From contig JBBCJT010000080.1 of assembly GCA_037190665.1 (NCBI GenBank), positions 1 through 47,651 of the forward strand: a DNA stretch of 47,651 bases, written 5' to 3'. Of the stretch, positions 33,757-42,857 are shown piece after piece. Below the pieces are notes generated by a model. It made no database searches and was not told where the DNA came from. It was given only the letters and a program-made list of their open reading frames with translations. The number at the start of each line of letters is the position of its first letter. Position 1 is the first letter of the stretch. A program made the translations under genes and the position numbers. The stretch comes from JBBCJT01 sp037190665 (GTDB taxonomy: Bacteria; Pseudomonadota; Alphaproteobacteria; Acetobacterales; Acetobacteraceae).

Positions 33757-35714
33757 GAGGTTTCGACACGCTCCTCATCGCCAATCGCGGCGAGATCGCG
33801 CTGCGCATCATGCGCAGTGCGCGCCGCCTCGGCTTGCGCTGCATCGCCGTACACTCCGATGCCGATACCGGCGCGCCGCATGTCGCCGCTGCAGACGCCG
33901 CGGTGCGCATCGGCCCGGCCGAGCCGCGCGCGAGCTACCTCGACACCGCTGCGATCCTCGATGCGGCGAGGCGCACGGGTGCGGAAGCCGTGCACCCCGG
34001 CTACGGCTTCCTTTCCGAGAATGCCGATTTCGCGCGCGCCGCGACGGAGGCCGGCCTGATCTTCGTCAGCCCGCCGGCAAACGTGATCGCCGCGATGGGC
34101 GACAAGGCCGCGGCCAAGGCGATCGCGCGGCAGGCCGGCGTGCCCTGCCTGGACGGCTACGAGGGCGAAGACCAGTCGGATGCTGCGTTCGCGGCGGAAG
34201 CCGCGCGCATCGGCTTTCCCGTCATGGTCAAGGCGGCGGCCGGTGGCGGCGGGCGCGGCATGCGGCTGGTCGAAACCGCAGCCGATCTGCTCCCCGCCCT
34301 GGCCATCGCGCGCACGGAGGCGCAGCAGGCCTTCGGCAACGGCTGCCTGCTCCTCGAACCCGCACTCGTTCGCGCGCGCCATGTCGAGATCCAGATCCTC
34401 GCGGACGCGCATGGCAACACGCTGCATCTCGGCGAGCGCGACTGCTCCGTGCAGCGGCGGCACCAGAAGCTGATCGAGGAATCGCCCGCCATCACCGCGG
34501 ACCTGCGCGACGCGATGGGCCGCGCCGCGGTCAACCTCGCACGCACGGTCGGATATGTCGGCGCGGGCACGGTGGAATTCCTGCTCGCCGCCGATGGCCG
34601 CTTCGTCTTCATGGAGATGAACACGCGTCTGCAGGTCGAACACGCCGTGACCGAGGCGCTGACCGGCCTCGACCTCGTCGAGTGGCAGCTCCGCATCGCC
34701 ATGGGAGAGGCCCTGCCCTTCGCGCAGGATGACATCCGCCTCGACGGTCACGCCATCGAGGCGCGGCTCTGCGCCGAGGATCCGGCCCGCGACTTCGCCC
34801 CCCGGCACGGTCCGGTGCTGCGCTGGCGCCCGCCGCAGGATCACGGCGTGCGCGTGGATCACGCGCTCGCTGATGCAGGCTCTGTCTCGCGCCATTACGA
34901 CACGATGGTCGCGAAGCTCATTGCCCACGGTCGTACGCGGGATGAGGCGCGGCGCAGGCTCGCCGCCGCGCTGGATGCGACGGTGCTGCTGGGGCCGCCA
35001 ACCAATCGCGCCTTCCTCGCCGCCTGCCTGCGGCATCCGGAATTCGCCGCGGCACCGCCGGACACCGGCTTCCTCGGCCGCACCGGAGCGCTGATCCACC
35101 CCGATGCGATGCCGCCGCCGGAAGCGGTCGCCGTGGCCGCACTGCTCGCCGCCGGCATCGGGCCGCAGACACGGCCGGACATCGGCGGCGGGCCGGGGCG
35201 CACCCTGCATCTCGCGGCCGCCGAGCGAAGCTGGGGCCTGCATCTGGCATCCGCGGAGAGCGGCTGGCAGGTCGCCTGGCAGGACGGGGAAACACGACAC
35301 TGCCTGAACGTGCGGCTGCTGTCCGCCCCGGCCGACGGCGCGCTGCTCGCCGAAGTGGACGGCATGACCCTGCCCGCCGTCCAGGCGGAGGACGCGGCCG
35401 CGCTGCACCTGCATATCGGCGGCCGGGACTGGCATTTCCGCCGCCCCGATCAGGAGGGTGCGGAGGAACAGGATGCCGGCAGCGGCGTCGTGCGCGCGCC
35501 CTTCACCGGGATGATCGCCTCGCTCGCCGTGGCCCCCGGCACGCACGTGACGCGCGGGGCGGCGCTGCTCGTGCTCGAGGCGATGAAGGTCCAGACCAAG
35601 ATCGTCGCGCCCTGCGATGGCGTCGTCACCGAGCTGCCCGCAGCCGGGCGCCGGGAGGTTTCCGCCGGCACCACACTTGTCGTGATCCAGCCGGAGGAGG
35701 CGGAAGGTGGCTGA
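33753..35714 (+). CDS. atuF: Acyl-CoA carboxylase, biotin carboxylase/biotin carrier (alpha) subunit, AtuF-like
   Basis: The 653-residue alpha subunit carboxylates its own biotin using ATP and bicarbonate. Domains: biotin carboxylase N-terminal LLIANRGEIALRIMRSARRLG (about 6-26) and HPGYGFLSENADFA (about 78-92); ATP-grasp KAAAGGGGRGMRLV (about 160-173) and EFLLAADGRFVFMEMNTRLQVEHAVTE; BC C-terminal; a linker domain; and a C-terminal biotinyl domain with biotin-accepting Lys612 (VLEAMKVQTKI). The GTG start overlaps the hydratase stop. It surely forms the holoenzyme with the AtuC-like beta subunit; substrate is set by the beta subunit. Confidence 0.93.
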   Translation: MRGFDTLLIANRGEIALRIMRSARRLGLRCIAVHSDADTGAPHVAAADAAVRIGPAEPRASYLDTAAILDAARRTGAEAVHPGYGFLSENADFARAATEAGLIFVSPPANVIAAMGDKAAAKAIARQAGVPCLDGYEGEDQSDAAFAAEAARIGFPVMVKAAAGGGGRGMRLVETAADLLPALAIARTEAQQAFGNGCLLLEPALVRARHVEIQILADAHGNTLHLGERDCSVQRRHQKLIEESPAITADLRDAMGRAAVNLARTVGYVGAGTVEFLLAADGRFVFMEMNTRLQVEHAVTEALTGLDLVEWQLRIAMGEALPFAQDDIRLDGHAIEARLCAEDPARDFAPRHGPVLRWRPPQDHGVRVDHALADAGSVSRHYDTMVAKLIAHGRTRDEARRRLAAALDATVLLGPPTNRAFLAACLRHPEFAAAPPDTGFLGRTGALIHPDAMPPPEAVAVAALLAAGIGPQTRPDIGGGPGRTLHLAAAERSWGLHLASAESGWQVAWQDGETRHCLNVRLLSAPADGALLAEVDGMTLPAVQAEDAAALHLHIGGRDWHFRRPDQEGAEEQDAGSGVVRAPFTGMIASLAVAPGTHVTRGAALLVLEAMKVQTKIVAPCDGVVTELPAAGRREVSAGTTLVVIQPEEAEGG

Positions 35715-37509
35715 TCCCCTGCGCATTGCCTGCGCCAGCGGCTTCTGGGGCGATTCCGCCGGCGCCGTGCCGCAATTGCTGCGCGTGCCGGGCTTGCAGG
35801 TCATCGCCTGCGAATACCTGGCCGAGACGACCATGGCGGTGCTGTCGCGCGCGCGACAGAAGGACCCTTCGCGCGGCTATGCCGCCGACTTCGTGGACGT
35901 CGTCGTGGCACGGCACCTGCCGGAGCTGACGGCGCGCGGCATCCGCCTGGTCACCAATGCCGGCGGGCTGAACCTGCCCGCCTGCCGCGACGCGGTCGCG
36001 GCGGCAGCGGCGCGGCACGGACACTCGCCGCGCATCGCCATCGTCGAAGGCGACGACCTGATGCCGCAGGAGGCCGCGCTGCGCGCCGAGGGCGCGTTAC
36101 CCCGCGAGACGGAAGGGCGCGTGCTCTCGCTGAACGCCTATCTCGGCGCCCGCCCGGTCGCTGCTGCCTGCGCGGCCGGGGCGGACATCGTCATCACCGG
36201 CCGCGGCGTGGACAGCGCGCTGGCGCTCGGCCCGCTCGCCGCGCATTTCGGCTGGCGCTGGGACGACTGGGACCGCATCGCCGCCGGCACGCTTGCCGGC
36301 CACGTCATCGAATGCGGCGCGCAGGCGACGGGCGGGATCTTCACCGACTGGGCGGAGGTCCCCGGCTGGGAGGACATCGGCTACCCCGTCCTCGACGTCT
36401 TCGAGGACGGCAGCTTCGAGCTGTTCAAGCCGGACGCCACCGGCGGCCTGATCGCGCCACTGCCGGTGAGCGAGCAGATCCTCTACGAGGTCGCGGACCC
36501 CGGCTCCTATGTGATGCCGGACGTCACCTGCGACTTCACCGCAGTCAGCGTGGTGCCGGCAGGGCCGGGCCGGGTGCGCGTCTCCGGCGCGCGCGGCCGG
36601 CCGCCGACCGCGACGCTCAAGGCGGTGGGCACGGCGCGCGGCGGCTTCCAGGTGCAGCTCATGCTCGCCATCCGCGGCATCGCCGCACCGGCCAAGGCGC
36701 GGCGCACGGCCGACGCGCTGCTCGCTCGCGCACGCCGCATGATGACGGAGGCCGGCTTCGCGGATTTCGCGGCGGTGCAGGTCGATCTGCTCGGCTGCGA
36801 ATCCCATTACGGCCCGCATGCGCGGAACCTCCCGATGCGGGAGGTAGTGCTGCGCATCGCGGCGCGGCACGCGGACACGAAGGCGCTCACCATCTTGCAG
36901 CGCGAATGCGCCTCGGCCGGCACGTCCTTCGCGCCCGGCACGCGCAGCACCTTCTTCGGCCGCGCCGACATCGCGCCGGTGGTGGTCGCCTTCACCGCGC
37001 TGATCGGCAAGGACAGGCTGCAACCGCGCGTCACCCTCGGGGATGCCGCGCCGGAGATACCACCCGCGCCGCCTGTCACCATCGACGCGCCGGGCAGCAC
37101 TGCCACTGATCCGCCCCCCTGCCCGATCGCTGACGAGCCACTGGTCGAGGTCCCTCTCGTCCGCCTCGCCGTCGCGCGCAGCGGCGACAAGGGGGACGAC
37201 GTGAACATCGGCGTCATCGCACGCGACCCGGCGCATTATCCGTGGCTGCGCGCGACCCTGACGCAGGAGCGCGTGGCCGCGCAGTTCGCCCATCTCCTCG
37301 CCGGGGATGTCGAACGCTTCGAGGCGCCGGGCCTGCACGCGCTGAACTTCGTGCTGCACCACGCCCTCGCGGGCGGCGGCGCGGCGAGCCTGCGCTCCGA
37401 CCCGCTCGGCAAGGCGTTCGCGCAGATCCTGCTCGATCTGCCGCTGCCGGTACCGGCGTCGTGGGTGCAGCCGGAATGCGAATACGCCATCGAGGGAGCC
37501 CGTCCATGA
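35707..37509 (+). CDS. atuA: Acyclic terpene utilisation AtuA family protein
   Basis: A 600-residue two-domain protein. The first 450 or so residues are the AtuA/DUF1446 domain (RIACASGFWGDSAGAVPQLLRVPGLQVIACEYLAETTMAVLSRARQKDPSRGYAADFV at the start; DIVITGRGVDSALALGPLAAHFGW and AGHVIECGAQATGGIFTDW in the middle). The last 110 residues are the small C-terminal domain (VEVPLVRLAVARSGDKGDDVNIGVIARDPAHYPWL). The biochemical role of AtuA is unresolved; it is required in the acyclic terpene cluster of Pseudomonas. The GTG start at 35707 overlaps the biotin carboxylase end by 8 bp. Its presence here is the best evidence that the operon is atu-like rather than leucine-type (liu). Confidence 0.93.
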   Translation: MADPLRIACASGFWGDSAGAVPQLLRVPGLQVIACEYLAETTMAVLSRARQKDPSRGYAADFVDVVVARHLPELTARGIRLVTNAGGLNLPACRDAVAAAAARHGHSPRIAIVEGDDLMPQEAALRAEGALPRETEGRVLSLNAYLGARPVAAACAAGADIVITGRGVDSALALGPLAAHFGWRWDDWDRIAAGTLAGHVIECGAQATGGIFTDWAEVPGWEDIGYPVLDVFEDGSFELFKPDATGGLIAPLPVSEQILYEVADPGSYVMPDVTCDFTAVSVVPAGPGRVRVSGARGRPPTATLKAVGTARGGFQVQLMLAIRGIAAPAKARRTADALLARARRMMTEAGFADFAAVQVDLLGCESHYGPHARNLPMREVVLRIAARHADTKALTILQRECASAGTSFAPGTRSTFFGRADIAPVVVAFTALIGKDRLQPRVTLGDAAPEIPPAPPVTIDAPGSTATDPPPCPIADEPLVEVPLVRLAVARSGDKGDDVNIGVIARDPAHYPWLRATLTQERVAAQFAHLLAGDVERFEAPGLHALNFVLHHALAGGGAASLRSDPLGKAFAQILLDLPLPVPASWVQPECEYAIEGARP

Positions 37510-38474
37510 TGCGTCGCCGCCTGCTGTCCGGCACCGCCGCCGCCATAGCCGCCTCGCGGGTCGCGCGTGCGCAGGTCTGGCCGAACCGCCCGATCCGCCT
37601 CGTCGTCCCCTATCCGCCGGGCGGCGTCAGCGATGCCGTCGGCCGGGTCCTGGCGCGCGGGCTGCAGGATCGGCTCGGCCAGCCCGTGGTGGTGGACAAC
37701 CGCGCCGGCGCCAACGGCGTCATCGGCTCCGACTTCGTCGCGAAGAGCGAACCGGACGGCCACACCCTGCTGCTGGTGGTGGCGGCGCACGCCATCAATC
37801 CGTCGCTGATGCCGCGCATGCCATACAGCCCGCTCGAGGACCTTCGCGGCATCTCCCTGCTGGCACGCATCCCGCTGCTGATCGTCTCCTCCGCCGCGCT
37901 GCCACCCACCACGCTCGCCGAGTTCATCGCCTATGCGCGCGCGGCCCGCGAGCCGCTGCTCTTCGCCTCCTCCGGCGTCGGGTCGGGCGCGCATCTCGGC
38001 GGCGAGCTTTTCGCGCGGGCGGCCGGCATCCGGCTCCAGCACGCACCCTATCGCGGCATCGCGCCGGCCCTGCCGGACCTGTTCCGCGGCAGCGTCGCGA
38101 TGATCATGGACACGCTCCAGACCATGACGCCGCATGTGGAAGCGGGCCGCGTGCGCGCCCTCGCGCTCGCGGCGGCGAGCCGCTGGCCCACGGCGCCGCA
38201 GATACCCACGGCCTCCGAGGCCGGGTTGCCGGGCTTCGAGGCGGGGAGCTGGTTCGGCCTGCTCGCGCCCGCACGAACGCCGGAGGCGGTCGCCACCCGG
38301 CTGTCGCGGGAGACGGAGGCCGTTCTGCAACAGCCCGAGACGCTGACCCAGTTCGCTGGCTTCGGCATCGAACCCATGGGCAGCACGCCAGCGGCCTTCG
38401 ACGCTTTCATCCGTACCGAGCACGATCGCTGGGCGCGCGTGATCCGGGAGGCGAACATCCGTCTGGACCAATGA
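37506..38474 (+). CDS. Bug/TctC family tripartite tricarboxylate transporter substrate-binding protein
   Basis: A 322-residue periplasmic solute-binding protein with an N-terminal signal (MMRRRLLSGTAAAIAASRVARA) that has twin arginines (RRR) like many Tat/Sec Bug proteins. The family core follows: WPNRPIRLVVPYPPGGVSDAVGRVLARGLQDRLGQPVVVDNRAGANGVIGSDFVAKSEPDGHTLL (about 24-88) and PYRGIAPALPDLFRGSVAMIMDT (about 180-202). Bug proteins usually bind carboxylates for TctAB-type permeases, but no tctA or tctB is in the window. It overlaps the AtuA stop (ATGA), so its ligand is likely the pathway substrate. Confidence 0.92.
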   Translation: MMRRRLLSGTAAAIAASRVARAQVWPNRPIRLVVPYPPGGVSDAVGRVLARGLQDRLGQPVVVDNRAGANGVIGSDFVAKSEPDGHTLLLVVAAHAINPSLMPRMPYSPLEDLRGISLLARIPLLIVSSAALPPTTLAEFIAYARAAREPLLFASSGVGSGAHLGGELFARAAGIRLQHAPYRGIAPALPDLFRGSVAMIMDTLQTMTPHVEAGRVRALALAAASRWPTAPQIPTASEAGLPGFEAGSWFGLLAPARTPEAVATRLSRETEAVLQQPETLTQFAGFGIEPMGSTPAAFDAFIRTEHDRWARVIREANIRLDQ

Positions 38475-39703
38475 GCCTGCCCCTCGCCGGCATCCGCGTG
38501 CTGGATCTCACCCGCGTCGTTGCGGGGCCGTGGTGCACCCAGTTGCTGGGCGACCTCGGCGCCGCGGTCTGGAAGGTCGAGCATCCCGCAGGCGGCGATG
38601 ATACGCGGCGGATCGGGCCGCATCTGCGGACCCCGGACGGTCGCACGACGCGCGAATCCGCCTTCTACCTGGCCTGCAATCGCAACAAGCGCTCGCTCGC
38701 GATCGACGTGACGGCGCCGGAGGGTGCTGCGCTCGTGCGGCGCCTGGCCGGCGTCGCGGATGTGTACGTCGAGAACTCGAAGGCCGGCAGCCTGGACCGG
38801 CTGGGGCTGGGCGCGGCACAGCTTCGGGCGCTGAACCCGCGGCTGGTCACCTGCTCCATCACCGGCTTCGGCCCGGACGGGCCCTACGCCTCGCGCCCGG
38901 CCTACGACTTCATCATGCAGGGCATGGCCGGGCTGATGAGCACCTGCGGCCACCCGGACGATGCGCCGGGCGGCGGGCCGATGCGTACCGCCATCCCGAT
39001 CACCGACCTGATGACCGGGATGTATGCGACGGTCGCGGTCCTCGGCGCGCTGATCCGCCGGAGGGAGACCGGCTGGGGGAGCCATGTGGATTGCGCCATG
39101 CTCGACGCCGCGGTGGCGATGAACGGGCATCTCGCGCTCGGTTATCTGATGACCGGCGAACTGCCGCCACGCATCGGCAACGCCAATCCCGTGGCCTCCC
39201 CTTCGGCCGTCTATCGGAGCGCGGACGGCCACCTGATCGTGGCCGCAGGCAACGACCGGCAGTTCGCCGCGCTGTGCCATGCGCTGGCGCGGCCTGACCT
39301 GCTTCAAGATCGGCGTTTCGCCGGCAATGACGAACGGGTGCGCAATCGTGCCGCGCTCGATCTCGCCATCCAGGCGGCATTGAAGGACCGCACCACCGCG
39401 CAGTGGATCGCGGCGCTGGAAGCCGCCGGCGTACCGTGCGGGCCGATCAACACGATGCGCGAGCTGATGGATGATCCGCAGGTCGTGCATCGGGGATCCG
39501 TCCTGAAACGGCCTCACCCGGCCGGTGAGACTGCTCCCATGCTGCGGAGCCCGTTGCGCTTCGAGGGGCTGGATATCCCCCATGCGACGCCGCCGATGCT
39601 CGGGGCCGATGGGGAGGATGTGCTTCGCGAGGTGCTGGGGCTGGATGCCGCCGATCTGGACGCGCTGAACGATGCCGGTGCGCTTGACACCGCTCCGGCG
39701 TAG
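38471..39703 (+). CDS. CaiB/BaiF (class III) CoA-transferase
   Basis: A 410-residue family III CoA-transferase that moves CoA from a donor thioester to a carboxylic acid. It has LAGIRVLDLTRVVAGPWCTQLLGDLGAAVWKVEHPAGGDDTR (about 5-46), NRNKRSLAIDVTAPEGAALVRRLAGVADVYVEN (about 73-105), and AYDFIMQGMAGLMSTCG (about 143-159), followed by PITDLMTGMYAT, which includes the catalytic-Asp region. It ends the operon and overlaps the binding protein stop. Together they suggest uptake of a free carboxylate and its activation to the CoA ester that feeds the dehydrogenase and carboxylase. Confidence 0.93.
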   Translation: MSLPLAGIRVLDLTRVVAGPWCTQLLGDLGAAVWKVEHPAGGDDTRRIGPHLRTPDGRTTRESAFYLACNRNKRSLAIDVTAPEGAALVRRLAGVADVYVENSKAGSLDRLGLGAAQLRALNPRLVTCSITGFGPDGPYASRPAYDFIMQGMAGLMSTCGHPDDAPGGGPMRTAIPITDLMTGMYATVAVLGALIRRRETGWGSHVDCAMLDAAVAMNGHLALGYLMTGELPPRIGNANPVASPSAVYRSADGHLIVAAGNDRQFAALCHALARPDLLQDRRFAGNDERVRNRAALDLAIQAALKDRTTAQWIAALEAAGVPCGPINTMRELMDDPQVVHRGSVLKRPHPAGETAPMLRSPLRFEGLDIPHATPPMLGADGEDVLREVLGLDAADLDALNDAGALDTAPA

Positions 39704-39714
39704 CCCCCGCTGAA

Positions 39715-39734
39715 ACGGGCCGGCATCAGCCCGT
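39715..39734. terminator. Weak hairpin between convergent CoA-transferase and M81 genes
   Basis: ACGGGC (39715-39720) and GCCCGT (39729-39734) form a 6-bp stem with an 8-base loop in the 85-bp convergent gap. There is no T-tract. It is a plausible bidirectional terminator. Confidence 0.35.
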
Positions 39735-39788
39735 GACGGCACCGGATGACCACTCTCGGCCGGACACCGTCGAGCCGCCCACGCTGAC

Positions 39789-41261
39789 CTACGAATCCCC
39801 CGCCAGGATCGGACGCGCACGCTTGTAAGGCAGTCGCGCCAGATCCGACGTGCAAGGTCCGCTCGTGCGCAGCGTGTAGGACGCCGCCGCGATCGGGTCA
39901 TAGGCGCGGCGATGCGCGACCGCCGCCTTCACCACGATCAGCCGCTGCGCCTCAGGCACGATGCCCTGGCTGCGGAGCTGGCCGAGATCGAAGGGCGGCG
40001 TCTTGCGCGTGGTCAGCAGGATGGTGATGCCGCGATGGCGCACCACCGCGCACGGCCCCATGTCGATGTTCACGCCGACCGAGGCGACGAGATGGCTGTT
40101 GCGGTCCTCCAGCATGAACCGCCCGTCGCTGCGGGAGATCAGCGTGACATCCAGCTCCACCGGCCCGGGGTCGAGCGCGCTGCCCCGCCCGCCGACCGCG
40201 ATGCGGGCGCTCCCGCCCATCGGCGTGGAGGCGAGTGACGCGATCGCCACCGGATCGGCGATGACGATCGCGGCATCCCGCGCGTCATGCCGCAGCAGCG
40301 CGCGCAGCACGTCCGTGCAATCGCCCGGCGCGCCGCCGCCGATATTGTCGGCCGGCTCGACCAGCAGGATCGGGCCGCGCGCATCCTTCGGCAGGGCGGA
40401 CAGCACCTCGTCCGGGTCCAGCTCCGCCGGGTGCCCGTCGGCGATCATCGCCCGCGCACTCCGCGCGAGACCGGCAAGCGCGCTCATCGCCGCCGCTTCC
40501 TCGCCCTCCGTGACGATGCCGAAGGCCACGCCGGCCCCGGGCGCATCGGCATAGGCGAAGCCCGCGACCACGTTCACGGCGAGCACGCCGGCCTCGGTCC
40601 GCTCGATCTCGCGGGCCTGATGCTCCAGCGCGCGCATCGGCCGGTCCGCCGTGCCGGTGCCGGTGGGCGGCCAGAGGATGTCGGTGGCGGCGAGATACTG
40701 GCGCGGGCGGATGCCGGTGCGCAGGCAGCGCGCCAGCAGCTCCGCGGCGCGCACCGCGCTGTCATGGGCGTCGATATGCGGGTTCTTGCGGTAGCAGACG
40801 AGCCCGTCCGCATACCGGGCCATGTCCGCCGTCAGGGTCGCATGCAGGTCGAACACGCCGAAGACCGGCACGTCCCGCGCGGCCGGGATGGCGCGGATGC
40901 GGCGCAGCAGTTCGCCCTCGGCGTCCGGCTGCGCGGTGGTCACCATCGCGCCGTGCAGCGACAGGAAGATCGCGTCATAGCCGCCGGCGGCGATGGCGGG
41001 CGCGATCTCCGCCCAGAACGCCTCGAACGCGGCGTCGTCCACGATGCCGGACGGCGTGGCCGTCCAGGAGGAGGTGGCGATCACCTCCCACCCCTCGCGC
41101 ACCGCGACATCGAGGAAGCCCGCGATCTGGGACCCGTCGCCCGCGCGCGCGAGCAGGTCCGCGCCGCGATGGATGCGGAAATCGCCGATGCGCGTGATGT
41201 CGTCGGTGAAGCAGTGCGTCTCGTGGAACAGTCCCGCGAGCAGCACGCGCACGCGCGCCAT
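39789..41261 (-). CDS. M81 family metallopeptidase (MlrC/microcystinase C-like), paralogue 1
   Basis: A 490-residue member of the M81 family, whose founder MlrC hydrolyses linearised microcystin. It has LLAGLFHETHCF (about 7-18, with the zinc-region His/Glu), AIFLSLHGAMVTTAQPDAEGELL (about 96-118), FGVFDLHATLTADMARYADGLVCYRKNPHIDAHDSA (about 133-168) and EPADNIGGGAPGDCTDVLRALL (about 298-319). The C-terminal MlrC domain ends LARLPYKRARPIL. The physiological substrate is unknown. It is 5 bp downstream of the iclR gene on the same strand. Confidence 0.9.
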   Translation of the reverse strand: MARVRVLLAGLFHETHCFTDDITRIGDFRIHRGADLLARAGDGSQIAGFLDVAVREGWEVIATSSWTATPSGIVDDAAFEAFWAEIAPAIAAGGYDAIFLSLHGAMVTTAQPDAEGELLRRIRAIPAARDVPVFGVFDLHATLTADMARYADGLVCYRKNPHIDAHDSAVRAAELLARCLRTGIRPRQYLAATDILWPPTGTGTADRPMRALEHQAREIERTEAGVLAVNVVAGFAYADAPGAGVAFGIVTEGEEAAAMSALAGLARSARAMIADGHPAELDPDEVLSALPKDARGPILLVEPADNIGGGAPGDCTDVLRALLRHDARDAAIVIADPVAIASLASTPMGGSARIAVGGRGSALDPGPVELDVTLISRSDGRFMLEDRNSHLVASVGVNIDMGPCAVVRHRGITILLTTRKTPPFDLGQLRSQGIVPEAQRLIVVKAAVAHRRAYDPIAAASYTLRTSGPCTSDLARLPYKRARPILAGDS

Positions 41262-41266
41262 CGCGG

Positions 41267-42049
41267 TCAGGCGGCGGCGCGGGGCTGCTGCAGCTCCGAG
41301 ATGCGGCGGACCAGCAGGTTACCGATGCGCGCGATCATCGCGCTGTTCATCCGCGTCGCGGGCCCCGCGATGCTGATCGCCGCCACCGCCACGCCGCGCT
41401 CGACGATCGGCGCGGCCACGCAGCAGGCGCCGAGCTCATTCTCCTCGCGTTCGGCCACCCACCCGTCGCGCCGGCAGCCGGCGAGCAGCCGCTCCAGCTT
41501 CACCGGATCGGTGATGGTGTTGTGCGTGATCGGGATCAGGGCCGCGTGGTCGAGGAAGGCGCGGCGTTCCGGATCGGGCCGGTGCGCGAGCAGCGCGCGG
41601 CCGCAGGCGGTGGCGTGGAAGGCGGCGCGCGTGCCGGCGTAGCTGGTGACCCGCACGCCCTGGCTGCCTTCCAGGCTCTCCACGATCAGCGCATCGGTGG
41701 CGCGCGGGATGGCGAGGTTCACCGTCTCGTTGGTCTCGCTGCACAGCCGGATCAGCAGCGGGCGCAGGCGGGGCAGCACGTCCATCCGCCGCTCCACGGC
41801 GCGGCCGTACTCCACGTGCCGCAGGCCGAGCCGGTAGGCGCCCACGGCCGGATCGCGTTCGGCGAGCCCGACATCCACCAGCGCGGTGAGCAGGTTGAAG
41901 GCCGTGGTCTTCGCCAGCCGCGTCGCGCGCGCGAGGTTGCGCAACGGGTGCCAGCCGCCGTCGCCCATCGCATCAAGCAGGGCGGCGGCACGGCCGAGAG
42001 ATTGAATCCGGACCGTATCGGCTCCGGCAGCGTTGCGAGTCACGGGCAT
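41267..42049 (-). CDS. IclR family transcriptional regulator
   Basis: A 260-residue regulator with an N-terminal helix-turn-helix (IQSLGRAAALLDAMGDGGWHPLRNLARATRLAKTTAFNLLTALVDVGLAERD, about 13-64) and an IclR effector domain (RLCSETNETVNLAIPRATDALIVESLEG, CGRALLAH, NELGACCVAAPIVERGVAVAAISIAGPATRM). It shares a short operon with M81 paralogue 1 and is divergent from the OmpW-like gene. A likely role is control of the surrounding M81/transport genes by a small carboxylate or peptide-derived ligand (inference). Confidence 0.93.
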   Translation of the reverse strand: MPVTRNAAGADTVRIQSLGRAAALLDAMGDGGWHPLRNLARATRLAKTTAFNLLTALVDVGLAERDPAVGAYRLGLRHVEYGRAVERRMDVLPRLRPLLIRLCSETNETVNLAIPRATDALIVESLEGSQGVRVTSYAGTRAAFHATACGRALLAHRPDPERRAFLDHAALIPITHNTITDPVKLERLLAGCRRDGWVAEREENELGACCVAAPIVERGVAVAAISIAGPATRMNSAMIARIGNLLVRRISELQQPRAAA

Positions 42050-42088
42050 CTTCCTTGTGAAGCTATGATGCGCCGAAGGGCGCCGGGC

Positions 42089-42100
42089 TGATCCGGATCA
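42089..42100. promoter_or_regulatory. 12-bp perfect palindrome between iclR and ompW-like genes
   Basis: TGATCCGGATCA lies 39 bp upstream of the iclR start in the 128-bp divergent region; possible IclR operator. Confidence 0.4.
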
Positions 42101-42136
42101 AGCTGCGGTGCAGCATGAGCAGATAGAGTCCCCGGA

Positions 42137-42156
42137 CCGCGACACCCATGTCGCGG
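42137..42156 (+). promoter_or_regulatory. 5'-leader hairpin before the OmpW-like gene
   Basis: CCGCGACA (42137-42144) and TGTCGCGG (42149-42156) form a perfect 8-bp stem with loop CCCA. The in-frame ATG at 42148 sits in this loop and stem, which argues against it being the start and for the GTG at 42178. Confidence 0.5.
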
Positions 42157-42177
42157 ATACGAGGACTGGAACAGGAC

Positions 42178-42849
42178 GTGAAGACTCGGATTTCCGCCGC
42201 GCTCGCCGCCGCGGCGCTGTGCGCGGTCATGCTGCCGGGGGCGGCGCTGGCGCAGACCCAGGCGCAGACGCAGACACCGGTGCGCGGGAAGCAGGCCGGC
42301 GACTGGGTCATCGGCTTCGGCCTGATCGGCGTGCTGCCGACCGATGGCGGCCATGTCGATGCGATCGGCGGTACGCCGCACGCCTCGGACACCGTCACCC
42401 CGCAGCTCGATTTCACCTATTTCATCACGCCGCATATCGCGGTGAACCTGATCGCTGCCACCAGCCGGCACGACATCTCGGTCCGCGGCTCGGCGCTGGG
42501 GGATGTGGACCTCGGCCGCGTCTGGGCGCTGCCGCCGACGCTGACGCTGCAGGTCCACCCGCTGCCGGCCTCCCGCTTCAGCCCGTATGTCGGGGCAGGC
42601 ATCAACTACACCGTCTTCTATAACGAGGGCGGCAGCCGCACGGCGGGCATCGATTCGGTGAAGGTCGACAACGCCTGGGGCTGGTCGTTCAACGTCGGCG
42701 TCGACTACGAGATCGCGCCGAACTGGCTGCTCAACGTCGACGTCAAGAAGCTGATGCTGGAACCGGACGTGACGGTGAACGGCGCGATCGGGGCGAAGGC
42801 GGAGCTGAACCCGTGGATCGTCGGCGCCTCGGTGCGCTACCGCTTCTAG
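42178..42849 (+). CDS. OmpW family outer-membrane protein
   Basis: A small 8-stranded beta-barrel protein, 223 residues from the GTG at 42178. The start is chosen because it begins exactly with a Sec signal peptide (KTRISAALAAAALCAVMLPGAALAQ), whereas the ATG at 42148 adds ten residues and lies in a hairpin. The barrel follows: GDWVIGFGLIGVLPTDGG, TPQLDFTYFITPHIAVNLIAATSRHDI, LTLQVHPLPASRFSPYVGAGINYTVFYNEGG, WGWSFNVGVDYEIAPNWLLNVDVKKL and a terminal NPWIVGASVRYRF ending in Phe, the BAM recognition residue. OmpW proteins pass small hydrophobic molecules. It is divergent from iclR. Confidence 0.9.
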   Translation: MKTRISAALAAAALCAVMLPGAALAQTQAQTQTPVRGKQAGDWVIGFGLIGVLPTDGGHVDAIGGTPHASDTVTPQLDFTYFITPHIAVNLIAATSRHDISVRGSALGDVDLGRVWALPPTLTLQVHPLPASRFSPYVGAGINYTVFYNEGGSRTAGIDSVKVDNAWGWSFNVGVDYEIAPNWLLNVDVKKLMLEPDVTVNGAIGAKAELNPWIVGASVRYRF

Positions 42850-42857
42850 GCCGGCGT

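Noticed and set aside
42148..42177. ATG at 42148 as the OmpW start
   Set aside because: It lies in a perfect hairpin and precedes the signal peptide by ten charged residues; the GTG at 42178 fits better, though the ribosome-binding site is not ideal for either.
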